Counted from the first letter of the stretch, positions 25,055-34,251 are shown. The stretch: 60,885 nucleotides of DNA from Crocinitomicaceae bacterium (GCA_024643365.1 JAHENC010000008.1:1-60885), one strand, 5' to 3'. Notes: generated by a model from the letters alone, not told the origin. Numbers and translations: made by a program.

Positions 25055-26641
25055 TTAATCCAATTTCACTTTATCGTATTCTTTGCTGTTCAATATTTCG
25101 ATGGCACGTTGCAAGATTTCATTTGACTCATTGTAAATCTGAAACATTTCATTTGCACCCCATAGATCTTGTGCAATAATGGATTTCAAGCGAAGTTTAA
25201 TCAGATGTTCACTTGTTTTGTATCCCGTCTCATCGAATTTCAATTCAGGATCTTCTTTTTGAACGTAGGCAAAAAACGCATCCATGAAGGCTTGATCACA
25301 ATTAAATGAACGCTTGAATGCTTCAAAACTTGGGTATTGTGCTTTTAACGCAGCACGTTGCGTATTCACGTAATTAAAGGAATAGTTATTCAAATGTCCT
25401 CCTTGCACCAACTCTCCAAAATACTTCGAGTTCTCAGTTGTATCCAACGGAACAAAGAAATCTGGCATAATTCCTCCACCGCCATAAACAGTGCGGTGAG
25501 TTTTCAAGGTCTCGAATTTCAATGAATCAGGCATTTTGATGGAATCTGCATGGATAAACTCACCATTCAAAAAACGCTGCGTGATGTCCTTGCGGTATGT
25601 TTCAGTATCCTCATACGGCTTCTGGATGAACCTTCCTGTTGGTGTGTAATAACGTGCAATGGTCAGGCGAATCTCCGATCCATCTGAAAGCGGCATTGGA
25701 CGTTGAACAAGTCCTTTTCCGTAAGTTCTTCGACCGACGATGAGTCCACGGTCCCAATCTTGAATAGAACCAGAAAGAATCTCGCTCGCACTCGCACTAT
25801 ATTCATCCGTTAACAAGATTAACTTTCCTGTTTCAAACAATCCTTTTTTTCCAGCGCGCAAATTGCTACGAGGTTGAGCTCGACCTTCTGAATAAACTAC
25901 TAGTTTATCACCAGACAAAAATTCATCCGCCAATTTATGAGCAGCATCCAACAATCCACCCCCATTTCCTTGCAAGTCGAAAATCAAGTTTTTCATTCCT
26001 TGAGCCTTCAATTCATTCAATGCTTTCAATACTTCCTCCATCGTTGTTCGCGAGAAGCTATTTAGTTTGATGTAACCTGTTTCTTTGTCAATCATGTAAG
26101 AAGCATCCACTGAATAAACAGGGATTTTATCCCTTGTCACCGTATATTCCAAAATTTTATTTCCTTTTCTACGCACAGTGATTTTCACTTTCGTTCCAAG
26201 TTCACCCATCAACTTTGTGCGAACTTCTTGGTTTTTCAGTCCGATTCCAGCAATGTTCACCGCATCTACTGCAATAATTTGATCCCCAGGTAGTATTCCC
26301 AATTTCTCTGAGGGTCCACCGGGAATCGTCGCAACAACGTGAAGGGTATCCTTCATGATTTGAAAACGAATTCCAATACCTACAAAACTCCCATTAATCG
26401 TCGATTGAGCTTCGTTTAATTCCTCAGCAGGAATATACGTTGAATGCGGATCCAATTTTTCCAACATCGCAATAATCGCTTCTTCTGTCAATTCATTTCC
26501 TTTCACAGGATCCACGTAAAACCGTAGAATATTGTCCATTACTTCGTCAAATTTCTGTGAAGTGCTGCGCTCAGATGGATCAAACTGACTGAATCCAATC
26601 AATGGAAGAAGACAGATGTATAGTAAAAAGAATTTTTTCAT
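25055..26641 (-). CDS. C-terminal processing peptidase (S41 family, CtpA-like)
   Basis: The 528-residue protein has a signal peptide (about 1-18) and acts in the periplasm or cell envelope. A PDZ domain covers about residues 80-165, with GIGIRFQ and PGDQIIAVDAVNI. The peptidase domain contains DLQGNGGGLLDAAHKLADEF and the catalytic set S284 (YSASASEIL), D295 and K309 (TYGKGLVQ), matching the Ser-Lys dyad spacing of tail-specific proteases. About 150 residues after the protease core are not clearly related to a known domain. It is divergent from the DUF2459 gene. Confidence 0.93.
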   Translation of the reverse strand: MKKFFLLYICLLPLIGFSQFDPSERSTSQKFDEVMDNILRFYVDPVKGNELTEEAIIAMLEKLDPHSTYIPAEELNEAQSTINGSFVGIGIRFQIMKDTLHVVATIPGGPSEKLGILPGDQIIAVDAVNIAGIGLKNQEVRTKLMGELGTKVKITVRRKGNKILEYTVTRDKIPVYSVDASYMIDKETGYIKLNSFSRTTMEEVLKALNELKAQGMKNLIFDLQGNGGGLLDAAHKLADEFLSGDKLVVYSEGRAQPRSNLRAGKKGLFETGKLILLTDEYSASASEILSGSIQDWDRGLIVGRRTYGKGLVQRPMPLSDGSEIRLTIARYYTPTGRFIQKPYEDTETYRKDITQRFLNGEFIHADSIKMPDSLKFETLKTHRTVYGGGGIMPDFFVPLDTTENSKYFGELVQGGHLNNYSFNYVNTQRAALKAQYPSFEAFKRSFNCDQAFMDAFFAYVQKEDPELKFDETGYKTSEHLIKLRLKSIIAQDLWGANEMFQIYNESNEILQRAIEILNSKEYDKVKLD

Positions 26642-26666
26642 CGGTTTTGATTTTGAAAGAAAAAAA

Positions 26667-26674
26667 CAAAAATA
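26667..26674 (-). promoter_or_regulatory. Candidate -7 box (TATTTTTG) for the S41 peptidase
   Basis: TATTTTTG on the minus strand lies 25 bases before the ATG at 26641. It is T-rich, so a chance match is more likely than for the other boxes. Confidence 0.35.
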
Positions 26675-26705
26675 GTAACTCCCTCGGATGAATGCACAGA
26701 AACAT

Positions 26706-26713
26706 TAACTTTG
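26706..26713 (+). promoter_or_regulatory. -7 promoter box (TAACTTTG) for the DUF2459 gene
   Basis: TAACTTTG ends 21 bases before the ATG at 26735. Its position supports that ATG over the longer frame at 26711, which would begin inside the box. Confidence 0.5.
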
Positions 26714-26734
26714 TTTAAAAGATTTTTGAATTAC

Positions 26735-27466
26735 ATGAAGAAAGGAAAGAACCATCGGCTAAAAACGCAGCTCAGTAAGTTTGGTAAAATACTGAGTACT
26801 GTTTCCAAATGGTTTTCTATCCTCCTCTTTTCTTACCTATGCACCTACTTTATTCTCTCGTTTATCCTCTCTCGGGTTACCGTTGAGGGACAAAATCAAA
26901 AAAATTCCAGTATTAAAATTTACTTGATGAAGTCTGGTGTTCATACGGATTTTGTCCTACCGATAAAAACCGATATCATTGATTGGACAAAGTCCTTTCC
27001 TCGAAAAAACACTGGATTCAAAGACAGCACCACAAAACTCATCGCTATTGGCTGGGGAGATAAAACCTTTTACATGAATACGCCTGAATGGGCAGATTTA
27101 ACTGTGAAAACGGCTGTTTCTGCGATGACAGGACTAGGTGCATCTGCGATTCATGCTACCTATCACTACGAAATACTGAGTGATCGTCCGGTTATTCAAC
27201 TGTATTTATCCAAAAAACAATACCGAGAATTGGTCAATTACATTCAAGATCAATTGGTCAAAACAAAAAACGGAGAAACGGTATTTCTTCCAGCTAGAAA
27301 CAAAAAAGTAGTGAGTGGAAACGATGCATTTTATGCTGCAAATAACCGATACAGCATGATGCTGACTTGCAATTCATGGATTAATCGCGGATTGAAAACT
27401 TGCCATAAACGCGCTTGTTTGTGGACACCGTTCGCCGGGGGAATTTTTTATCAGTATGGAAAATAA
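26735..27466 (+). CDS. DUF2459 (TIGR02117-like) membrane-anchored protein
   Basis: From the ATG at 26735 the protein has 243 residues. A basic N-terminus is followed by one membrane segment (about residues 27-47), and the remaining domain should lie in the periplasm. Family features are KSGVHTDFVLP, AIGWGDKTFYMNTPEW, HATYHYEI and LTCNSWINRGL, the last holding a conserved Cys. The family's biochemical role is not established as far as I know; the Cys and His residues suggest a hydrolase-like fold. The next gene starts 11 bases inside its end. Confidence 0.78.
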   Translation: MKKGKNHRLKTQLSKFGKILSTVSKWFSILLFSYLCTYFILSFILSRVTVEGQNQKNSSIKIYLMKSGVHTDFVLPIKTDIIDWTKSFPRKNTGFKDSTTKLIAIGWGDKTFYMNTPEWADLTVKTAVSAMTGLGASAIHATYHYEILSDRPVIQLYLSKKQYRELVNYIQDQLVKTKNGETVFLPARNKKVVSGNDAFYAANNRYSMMLTCNSWINRGLKTCHKRACLWTPFAGGIFYQYGK

Positions 27467-28316
27467 ACGCCTAACCCTCGTCCTTTTTCTATGCTGCCAT
27501 CTTTCAATTTTTGGACAAATGATTCCAATGGACACCACTCAGCGATTCATTATTTTTATTAATGGAAATCGTGGACCTAAAGCAAATCACGAGACGACAG
27601 ACAATCGACTTCACGTAAAAGATCCAACTGGATATTGGTATGCCATCGACGACACCATTCTGAAAAGATTTCCCGGAGTTACGCCTGTGTATTTTGACGG
27701 ACATCATCCGGTTGGGACATCTCAGCACCGCACAGAAATCAATTTTGCGAAGGCCTATTTTTTCTCTCGTTTTTGTTGGATTTCCAAGCGGAGTCGATGG
27801 GTACTGAATAAAAAACCGAATCCTGAAGGATTTCAATTGCGTGTCCAAAATGGACAAATTGCTGGAGAAAACCTTTTGAATTACTTTGCGCAAAAAGGAA
27901 TCCAATTAGATCAAGTTAAAATTGATATTGTTTGTCACAGCATGGGTTACGCCTATTCTCTTGGAATGTTTGATGCGTTAAAGTCCAAGGTGAAATTTGG
28001 CAAACTATTAATCTTGTCACCTGAAAACGCGAGTGCACAGGGACGCGACTGGACCTATTTCGATGAAGTTTGGCAGTATGGTGCACGTGCCGACGACAAA
28101 CAATCCGACCCCATCTGTTACCAAGATGGCATCGCACCACAAGTAGCTGTTCCGGGAATCGAAACTGTACCACATGCAAATGGAGGCAGAATTTTCATCC
28201 CCTCTTTTTGGCCAAAAAGTAAAAAAGGATTCATCAAAAGTCATCATTTATTGTATTACCAATGGTTTCACGAAATCAAACCTGGTGATCGTGGGTACTT
28301 TCAACTGTCGAATTAA
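27456..28316 (+). CDS. Secreted alpha/beta-hydrolase-like protein
   Basis: The 286-residue protein has a signal peptide (about 1-21, ending IFGQ). FIIFINGNRG near residue 31 resembles the first strand and oxyanion region of an alpha/beta hydrolase. KIDIVCHSMGYAYSLGMF (about 155-172) resembles a nucleophile elbow with S162, although the first glycine of GxSxG is a Cys. RIFIP and a late His-rich segment KSHHLLYY may supply the catalytic His. A lipase or esterase role is a guess. It overlaps the DUF2459 gene by 11 bases, so both are probably made together. Confidence 0.7.
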   Translation: MENKRLTLVLFLCCHLSIFGQMIPMDTTQRFIIFINGNRGPKANHETTDNRLHVKDPTGYWYAIDDTILKRFPGVTPVYFDGHHPVGTSQHRTEINFAKAYFFSRFCWISKRSRWVLNKKPNPEGFQLRVQNGQIAGENLLNYFAQKGIQLDQVKIDIVCHSMGYAYSLGMFDALKSKVKFGKLLILSPENASAQGRDWTYFDEVWQYGARADDKQSDPICYQDGIAPQVAVPGIETVPHANGGRIFIPSFWPKSKKGFIKSHHLLYYQWFHEIKPGDRGYFQLSN

Positions 28317-28386
28317 TGGTCTTTTTTGAATTCGATTTTCCGTGAAATTCTAGTTGGACTCCAAACGCGTAATTCCCGAAAATTCT

Positions 28387-28394
28387 TAACTTTG
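28387..28394 (+). promoter_or_regulatory. -7 promoter box (TAACTTTG) close to the murB start
   Basis: TAACTTTG ends 6 bases before the ATG at 28401. It lies inside the longer alternative reading frame that begins at 28326, which supports the shorter murB start. Confidence 0.5.
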
Positions 28395-28400
28395 GAACCA

Positions 28401-29408
28401 ATGATTCAGACAAATTCCGACCTCAAACCATATAACACCTTTGGCATTTCCGTCAAAGCTGATCGTTTTGCTCGATTTTCCTCTATTCCGGAGCTTCAAT
28501 CAATCCTAAATGAACGAAACAATGATCCATTATTGATTCTAGGTGGTGGGAGTAATTTACTGCTGACTAAAGACTTTCATGGACTTGTTTTAAAAAATGA
28601 AATTCTCGGATTTGATGTCCTTTCAGAAACAGAAGATTTTGCCATTGTTCAATCCGGAGCTGGTGAAACATGGCATGATTTTGTCATGAAATGTATCAAT
28701 TTAAACCTGAGTGGATTAGAAAACCTAAGTTTAATCCCGGGAAGTGTGGGGGCTAGTCCTATGCAAAACATTGGAGCTTATGGCGTTGAAATCAAGGATT
28801 GTTTCGAATCGTTGACCGCTTATCATCTTGAAAGTGGCGAGATTCACACCTTTGATAATAAAGCATGCGCCTTTGGATACAGAGAAAGCGTATTCAAACA
28901 TGAACTAAAAGGACAGTACATCATTTGTACCGTCTCCTTCAAATTGAAGAAAAATGCTATCGTGAATACCTCTTACGGGGCAATTTCATCCGAATTAGAA
29001 AAACAAGGAATTAACAATCCAAGTATCAAGGATGTGAGTAATGCGGTTATCGCGATTCGTCAATCAAAACTACCGGATCCAAAAGTGATTGGAAATGCCG
29101 GCAGTTTCTTTAAGAATCCAATTGTAGAAAACGCTATTTTCGAAGCAATCAAATTAAATTATCCAGAAGCACCCTTTTATCCGGTGGATGAACACCGTGG
29201 AAAATTAGCTGCTGGATGGTTGATTGAAAAGGCTGGATGGAAAGGTAAAAAAATCGACACTTATGGCGTTCATACCCTGCAAGCATTGGTTTTAGTCAAT
29301 TACGGAGGAAGCACGGGAAATCAAATCTATGACTTATCTTCGCAAATTATTTTAGACATAGAATCCAAGTTCGGAGTAACATTGGAACGCGAAGTCAACA
29401 TATTGTAA
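28401..29408 (+). CDS. murB: UDP-N-acetylenolpyruvoylglucosamine reductase
   Basis: This FAD enzyme makes UDP-N-acetylmuramate in peptidoglycan synthesis. From the ATG at 28401 (MIQTNSDLKPYNTFGI) it has 335 residues, like the E. coli-type enzyme. FAD-binding features are ILGGGSNLLLTKDF and LIPGSVGASPMQNIGAYGVE. The catalytic-region motifs are YRESVFK and GNAGSFFKNP, the latter with the proton-donor Ser, plus AGWLIEKAGWKGK. It is followed 19 bases later by pheT, so the two may share a transcript. Confidence 0.95.
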   Translation: MIQTNSDLKPYNTFGISVKADRFARFSSIPELQSILNERNNDPLLILGGGSNLLLTKDFHGLVLKNEILGFDVLSETEDFAIVQSGAGETWHDFVMKCINLNLSGLENLSLIPGSVGASPMQNIGAYGVEIKDCFESLTAYHLESGEIHTFDNKACAFGYRESVFKHELKGQYIICTVSFKLKKNAIVNTSYGAISSELEKQGINNPSIKDVSNAVIAIRQSKLPDPKVIGNAGSFFKNPIVENAIFEAIKLNYPEAPFYPVDEHRGKLAAGWLIEKAGWKGKKIDTYGVHTLQALVLVNYGGSTGNQIYDLSSQIILDIESKFGVTLEREVNIL

Positions 29409-29427
29409 ATAAAGGCACATACTACGC

Positions 29428-31872
29428 ATGAAAGTTTCATATAACTGGTTAAAAAAATACATTCAAACGCATTTAAGTCCTGAAGATTTGGGTAAAATCC
29501 TTACAGATACTGGGCTCGAAGTAGAAAGTATTGAGAAAATTGAAGCGATAGAAGGTGGCTTGCAAGGCGTTGTCATTGGACAGGTATTGACATGCGAAAA
29601 ACATCCGGATGCCGACAAATTAAACGTAACAACCGTAACAACAGGAAAAGAAGAACTACAAATTGTTTGTGGCGCTCCAAATGTTGCAGCCGGACAAAAA
29701 GTAGTTGTAGCGACAGTTGGAACCACATTGTACCCTACTCCAGGCGAAGCATTTCACATTAAAAAAGCAAAAATTCGCGGAGTAGAATCCTTCGGGATGC
29801 TTTGCGCAGAAGACGAATTAGGCATTGGACACTCACATGCTGGAATCATCGTTCTTCCTGAAAATATACAAATTGGAACAGCCGCAAGCGCATACTTTGA
29901 TTTATCTGACGATTATCAAATCGAAATTGGATTAACGCCGAATCGAGCAGATGCAATGGGACATATTGGCGTAGCTAGAGACATCAAAGCCGCCTTAAAT
30001 TTTCATCAAAAATCGAATCTATCTATTCAATGGCCAACAGCTGATTCCGTCGTTGTTACTGGAAATCTTCCCATTCAAATTACCATTGAAAACCAAGAAG
30101 ATTGTTTGAGATATTGCGGAGTAAGCATGGACAATGTTCAAGTTGCTCCATCTCCGGAATGGCTGCAAAAAGCACTACGATCTGTTGGATTGAATCCCAT
30201 CAATAACATTGTAGACATTAGCAATTTCGTCATGCGCGAATTGGGAACGCCACTACATATTTTCGATGCAAAAGCATTAAATGGAAAAGTGCATGTGCGC
30301 TCAGCAAAGACAAACGAAACGATCCTTACGTTAGATCACGTAGAACGAAAGTTAATCGGAACAGAATTAATGATTACGAATGGTGAGGAAGCACTATGTA
30401 TTGCTGGTGTTTTAGGTGGAGCTACTTCTGGAGTATCAAACGAAACCACTCAAATTTTCATTGAGTCCGCGTTATTTGACGCAGTGAACATTCGAAAATC
30501 AGCACGACTACATGGACTAAACACCGATGCCAGTTTCCGCTTTGAACGCGGGGTAGATCCATCCTTAACCATGTACGCTTTACAACGTTGTGTTCAATTG
30601 ATTCAAGAGATTGCTGGCGGGCAAGTAGGAATGGAACCCTTTGATTGGAAAGGGAATATTCCGAAGAACAAGCAAATAAGTATTTCTTTAAGTAGAATAA
30701 ATCTACTTATTGGATGTGAGATAGATAAAGAGTCTATTTTTAACATTTTATCCAACCTAGATATTCTCGTTTTAGAAGAGAATGGAGACGAATTAAGTAT
30801 AGAGATCCCAGCCTACCGTGTCGATGTCACAAGAGAAGCAGATGTCATCGAGGAAATCCTTCGAATCTTTGGATTTAACCTTGTTCCGATTCCAGAAAAA
30901 TGGAATTTATCCTTACCGATTGCTCCAAAAATCAATAAAGATCAATTGCAGCGAAGCATCGCTGAAATATTGGTTGGAAAAGGATTTTCTGAAGTCATGA
31001 ATAATTCCCTAACCAAAAGTTCATACGTGAGTCAATTGGGAATGGGACAATTGCATGATGAACATTCGGTACGAATGCTAAATCCTTTAAGTCAAGACTT
31101 AGATGTCATGCGTCAATCCTTGCTTTTTGGACTTCTCGAAAATATTGAACGAAATCAGAATCGTCAATCACCGAATCTTCGCATGTTTGAATTCGGTAAA
31201 ACATATGCTAAATACAGCAATGGATATGCTGAATCATCTCAGTTGATTGTCTGCATGACCGGACAAGCGCATTCAGATAATTGGTTAACGCCTGAAAAGG
31301 GAAAAGAAACACTTGTTTCCTACTTCCAACTAAAAGGGCTTGTCATGGGCTTATTAGAACGTCTTGGTTTCACTGGTCAACTTCAGGAGAAGGAACTGAA
31401 GAGTCAATTATTTGCCGATGGACAAACCATAGAATTGCATAAAAAAACGGTAGCAGAATGCGGATGGGCCACTCCTGAGCAATTAAATGCCTTTGGAATT
31501 AAGAATCCTGTTTATTACGCTATTATTCAGTGGGATCAATTACTCGATTTATTAAACCGTGTAAAAATTGAATATTCGGAGTTACCGAAGTCCTTCGCTA
31601 TTCGACGCGACTTCTCATTGTTATTGGACAAGCACATTCATTTCGCAGAGCTGCGTCAAACTGCCATGCAAGCGGACAAGAAATTATTAAAGTCCGTAGG
31701 TTTATTTGATGTTTACGAAGGAAAAAACCTAGAAGAAGGTAAGAAATCTTATGCATTATCATTCATCCTACAAGATGGTGACCGAACTCTTACTGATCAG
31801 GAAATTGATTCATGTATGTCTAAAATACAAGCGAATCTTGAGAAAGAGTGTGGAGCCACTTTGAGAAATTAA
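29428..31872 (+). CDS. pheT: Phenylalanine-tRNA ligase beta subunit
   Basis: PheT pairs with PheS to charge tRNA-Phe. The 814 residues are normal for the family. The start MKVSYNWLKKYI is diagnostic. The N-terminal tRNA-binding OB domain covers about residues 40-150, with HPDADKLNV and VCGAPNV. The B3/B4 editing region is about 210-380, with NNIVDISNFVM and GTPLHIFDA. B5 is near 410-475. The C-terminal FDX-ACB domain is about 720-813, with FAIRRDFSLL and LFDVYEG. pheS is not adjacent. A terminator follows directly. Confidence 0.97.
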   Translation: MKVSYNWLKKYIQTHLSPEDLGKILTDTGLEVESIEKIEAIEGGLQGVVIGQVLTCEKHPDADKLNVTTVTTGKEELQIVCGAPNVAAGQKVVVATVGTTLYPTPGEAFHIKKAKIRGVESFGMLCAEDELGIGHSHAGIIVLPENIQIGTAASAYFDLSDDYQIEIGLTPNRADAMGHIGVARDIKAALNFHQKSNLSIQWPTADSVVVTGNLPIQITIENQEDCLRYCGVSMDNVQVAPSPEWLQKALRSVGLNPINNIVDISNFVMRELGTPLHIFDAKALNGKVHVRSAKTNETILTLDHVERKLIGTELMITNGEEALCIAGVLGGATSGVSNETTQIFIESALFDAVNIRKSARLHGLNTDASFRFERGVDPSLTMYALQRCVQLIQEIAGGQVGMEPFDWKGNIPKNKQISISLSRINLLIGCEIDKESIFNILSNLDILVLEENGDELSIEIPAYRVDVTREADVIEEILRIFGFNLVPIPEKWNLSLPIAPKINKDQLQRSIAEILVGKGFSEVMNNSLTKSSYVSQLGMGQLHDEHSVRMLNPLSQDLDVMRQSLLFGLLENIERNQNRQSPNLRMFEFGKTYAKYSNGYAESSQLIVCMTGQAHSDNWLTPEKGKETLVSYFQLKGLVMGLLERLGFTGQLQEKELKSQLFADGQTIELHKKTVAECGWATPEQLNAFGIKNPVYYAIIQWDQLLDLLNRVKIEYSELPKSFAIRRDFSLLLDKHIHFAELRQTAMQADKKLLKSVGLFDVYEGKNLEEGKKSYALSFILQDGDRTLTDQEIDSCMSKIQANLEKECGATLRN

Positions 31873-31881
31873 GAAGATAAA

Positions 31882-31911
31882 AAAAGTCCTAACAATAATG
31901 TCAGGACTTTT
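31882..31911. terminator. Bidirectional terminator after pheT
   Basis: AAAAGTCCT pairs with AGGACTTTT, and inside it ACA pairs with TGT after one mismatch, leaving an ATAA loop. It lies between the convergent pheT gene and the gene ending at 31932. Confidence 0.85.
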
Positions 31912-31931
31912 ATCTCTTTCTTTCAGTTCAA

Positions 31932-32297
31932 TTAACTGTTAGAATATCTTTCAAGATTCAAGTTTGAAGCTAATTCTTCACCTCCTAAAACAAGGATGCG
32001 ACGACATTTATTCGTTTCTACCCATAAATCCAAATTGGCAACACCTACCATTAGTGTTCCGTTAATATCGATTTTATGTACAGGCTTTTGTTGCTTGTCA
32101 TAAGCCTTTTTAATCTCTTGAATTTCCGGTGTTAACTCTTGATTCTGATTGAATATTAATAAACTATCAGTCAGATCGAAAAAATCGGGGAGTTTATCCG
32201 AAACCTGCACTACTTCACCTGCTCGCGCAGATGCCCATGCTGAAATCGCATTTGAAAATTTATTTCCCGTTAATAAAAAGATAGTCTCTGCTTTCAT
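31932..32297 (-). CDS. Small protein of unknown function
   Basis: A 121-residue soluble protein without a signal peptide or membrane segment. Its start FLLTGNKFSNAISAWAS and later segments (DSLLIFNQNQ, VHKIDINGTLMVG, RRILVLGGEEL) alternate helix and hydrophobic strand in a way that could be a small Rossmann-like fold, but I recognise no family. It has its own likely -7 box and lies between the pheT terminator and the arginine decarboxylase gene. Good coding character and a promoter argue that it is real. Confidence 0.65.
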   Translation of the reverse strand: MKAETIFLLTGNKFSNAISAWASARAGEVVQVSDKLPDFFDLTDSLLIFNQNQELTPEIQEIKKAYDKQQKPVHKIDINGTLMVGVANLDLWVETNKCRRILVLGGEELASNLNLERYSNS

Positions 32298-32316
32298 TCC
32301 TTTTCACAATTGTCCG

Positions 32317-32324
32317 CAAATATA
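32317..32324 (-). promoter_or_regulatory. -7 promoter box (TATATTTG) for the 121-residue gene
   Basis: TATATTTG on the minus strand lies 19 bases before the ATG at 32297. A TTA, one base off the TTG -33 core, lies about 18 bases further upstream. Confidence 0.5.
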
Positions 32325-32347
32325 GCGCTTAAAAGCTTTCGTTAATT

Positions 32348-33739
32348 TTAATAACCTAAAATTTTCAAATAATCTTGTGCAGTTTGCTCTTCACTGAATA
32401 CTTCTGTCTGAATGGAGCCATTTTCATCGCGTCGAATTAAGATATGCTTTGGCTCAGGAATCAAGCAATGCTTAAGTCCACCAAATCCACCAATCGTTTC
32501 TTGATATGCTCCTGTATTGAAAAATCCAATGTACAAAACGTTGTTTTTATCGAATTTAGGAAGGTAAATGGCATTTGAATGTTGCTCAGAATTGTAATAG
32601 TCATCGCTATCACAAGTCAAGCCCCCCAAAAGAACACGTTCATAATCTTCGTTCCATCGGTTGATTGGCAACATGATGAATCGCTGATTAATCGCCCATG
32701 TATCTGGCAAATTCGTCATGAATGAAGAATCAATCATGTTCCATTTTTCTCGGTCGTTTTGTTGTTTTTGATGAAGGACACTAAAAATCGCCCCACCACT
32801 TTCTCCTACAGTAAAGGATCCAAATTCCGTGAAAATGTTCGGTTCAGGAATTTCATTGTCATTACATACACGTTTTACCTGTGTTAAGATCTCACGTACC
32901 ATGTATGCGTAATCAAAATCGAAAGCAAGTGATTTCTTAATAGGGAATCCACCGCCGATATTTAATGAGTCTAATTCAGGACAAAGCTTCTTTAGATCTG
33001 AATAGACACGTAAACATTTCGTTAATTCATTCCAATAATACGCGGTATCATTGATACCTGTATTGATGAAGAAATGAAGCATTTTCACACGCACTCTCGG
33101 ATTTTCTTTTAGAATTGCTTTATAGAAAGGTACGATTTCACGGTAACGAATTCCAAGTCGCGAAGTATAGAACTCAAACTTCGGTTCCTCTTCGGATGCG
33201 ATGCGAATACCAATATTCAATTCTTTTGTTGTGATGGCAATCAAACGTTTTAACTCATCGATATTATCCACAACAGGAATTACACGTAAATAATCTTCCT
33301 CAATTAATTTCGCGATGTTATTTAAGTATAATTCTGGTTTGTATCCATTACAGATAACAAAACGACCTTTTTCCAATTTCCCGGTGTCCACCAAATTTCT
33401 AACGATATCAATATCGAAAGCCGAGGAAGTCTCAATGTGCACATCGTTTTTTAACACTTCATCCAATACAAATGAAAAGTGATTGCTTTTTGTACAGTAG
33501 GAATAATGATATTTCCCTGTATAACCAAGATTCATGATGGCTTCACGGAACCAACCTTTTGCTCGTTGTATATTGTTAGATACCTGAGGTAAATAATTGA
33601 ATTTCAAAGGAGTACCGTACTCATTAATCAAACGCATTAAATCGATACCATGGAAAAACAATCGGTCCTCCCGAAGATTAAACTCATTTTGAGGAAAATC
33701 AAATGTTTGCTCGATTAGGTCAATGTATTTCGTTCTCAT
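32348..33739 (-). CDS. Arginine decarboxylase-like PLP enzyme (alanine racemase fold, type III)
   Basis: A fold-type III PLP decarboxylase of 463 residues. The PLP lysine is K84 in YHYSYCTKSNHFSF, and the barrel continues with HIETSSAFDIDI. LNIGGGFPIKKS is the phosphate-binding region, and TFTEFGSFTVGESG-like segments follow. The family is usually annotated as arginine decarboxylase in flavobacteria and would make agmatine for polyamines. It is shorter than the E. coli SpeA (over 600 residues). No agmatine-processing gene is next to it, so the exact substrate is inferred. Its start overlaps the ArsC-like gene by 4 bases. Confidence 0.82.
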   Translation of the reverse strand: MRTKYIDLIEQTFDFPQNEFNLREDRLFFHGIDLMRLINEYGTPLKFNYLPQVSNNIQRAKGWFREAIMNLGYTGKYHYSYCTKSNHFSFVLDEVLKNDVHIETSSAFDIDIVRNLVDTGKLEKGRFVICNGYKPELYLNNIAKLIEEDYLRVIPVVDNIDELKRLIAITTKELNIGIRIASEEEPKFEFYTSRLGIRYREIVPFYKAILKENPRVRVKMLHFFINTGINDTAYYWNELTKCLRVYSDLKKLCPELDSLNIGGGFPIKKSLAFDFDYAYMVREILTQVKRVCNDNEIPEPNIFTEFGSFTVGESGGAIFSVLHQKQQNDREKWNMIDSSFMTNLPDTWAINQRFIMLPINRWNEDYERVLLGGLTCDSDDYYNSEQHSNAIYLPKFDKNNVLYIGFFNTGAYQETIGGFGGLKHCLIPEPKHILIRRDENGSIQTEVFSEEQTAQDYLKILGY

Positions 33740-34104
33740 TTGCGTGTAATTCTATTCAATTCAATGTGTAAAAATGGCTCAAGCACTTCAATTGGACGAG
33801 CCAGAACCGCGTTGCCGTTCACTTCTACGATTGGACGTTCAATTAGTTTCGGATTATCAACCATTAACTGAAGAATTTCATATTCCGTTAACATGGCAAC
33901 TTTTGATGCTTCCTTAAAAATCACCTCATTTCTTCGCACAAGCTGTGAGGGTTTCATTTTCAGTTTGGTCAATAAGACCTGTAATTCCTCTATAGTCAAT
34001 GGATTCTTGATGTGATTATACACTTCAAATTCATGTTTAGTCTGTGTTAAAAAATCCACACCCAAGCGGCTTTTTGAACAGGATGGATTATGATAAACTT
34101 TCAT
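33736..34104 (-). CDS. ArsC/YfgD-like thioredoxin-fold protein (arsenate reductase family)
   Basis: The 122-residue protein has the ArsC-family start KVYHNPSCSKSRLGVDFL with C9 as the single redox cysteine; CSKS is the form seen in YfgD-type members. LTIEELQVLLTKL, LVRRNE and ERPIVEVNGNAVLARP match the conserved Arg positions of the family. Whether it reduces arsenate is uncertain, since the YfgD branch is poorly characterised. The four-base overlap with the following decarboxylase implies coupled translation. A full-consensus promoter lies 17 bases before its start. Confidence 0.85.
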   Translation of the reverse strand: MKVYHNPSCSKSRLGVDFLTQTKHEFEVYNHIKNPLTIEELQVLLTKLKMKPSQLVRRNEVIFKEASKVAMLTEYEILQLMVDNPKLIERPIVEVNGNAVLARPIEVLEPFLHIELNRITRK

Positions 34105-34121
34105 TTCAGGTTATTGAACGG

Positions 34122-34149
34122 CAAAATTACTCATTTCCACTGATTTCAA
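34122..34149 (-). promoter_or_regulatory. Full-consensus Bacteroidota promoter for the ArsC-like/decarboxylase operon
   Basis: On the minus strand a TTG is followed after exactly 17 bases by TAATTTTG, matching both the -33 and -7 elements. It lies 17 bases before the ATG at 34104. This is the best promoter match in the window. Confidence 0.7.
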
Positions 34150-34224
34150 TTGTCCCACAAGTACCCTGTTTAAAACTTAAGTGAAAATGATGAAGATCTG
34201 ACACCACATGTTCTGCCTATTATC

Positions 34225-34232
34225 TACTTTTG
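34225..34232 (+). promoter_or_regulatory. -7 promoter box (TACTTTTG) for the PcrA/UvrD helicase
   Basis: TACTTTTG matches TAnnTTTG and ends 19 bases before the ATG at 34252. No TTG was found at the right spacing. Confidence 0.5.
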
Positions 34233-34251
34233 AAAAGAAAATCAATTTTAC

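Noticed and set aside
28326..28400. Extended N-terminus of MurB from the ATG at 28326
   Set aside because: The extra 25 residues match nothing in the family, and a TAACTTTG box lies within them six bases before the ATG at 28401.
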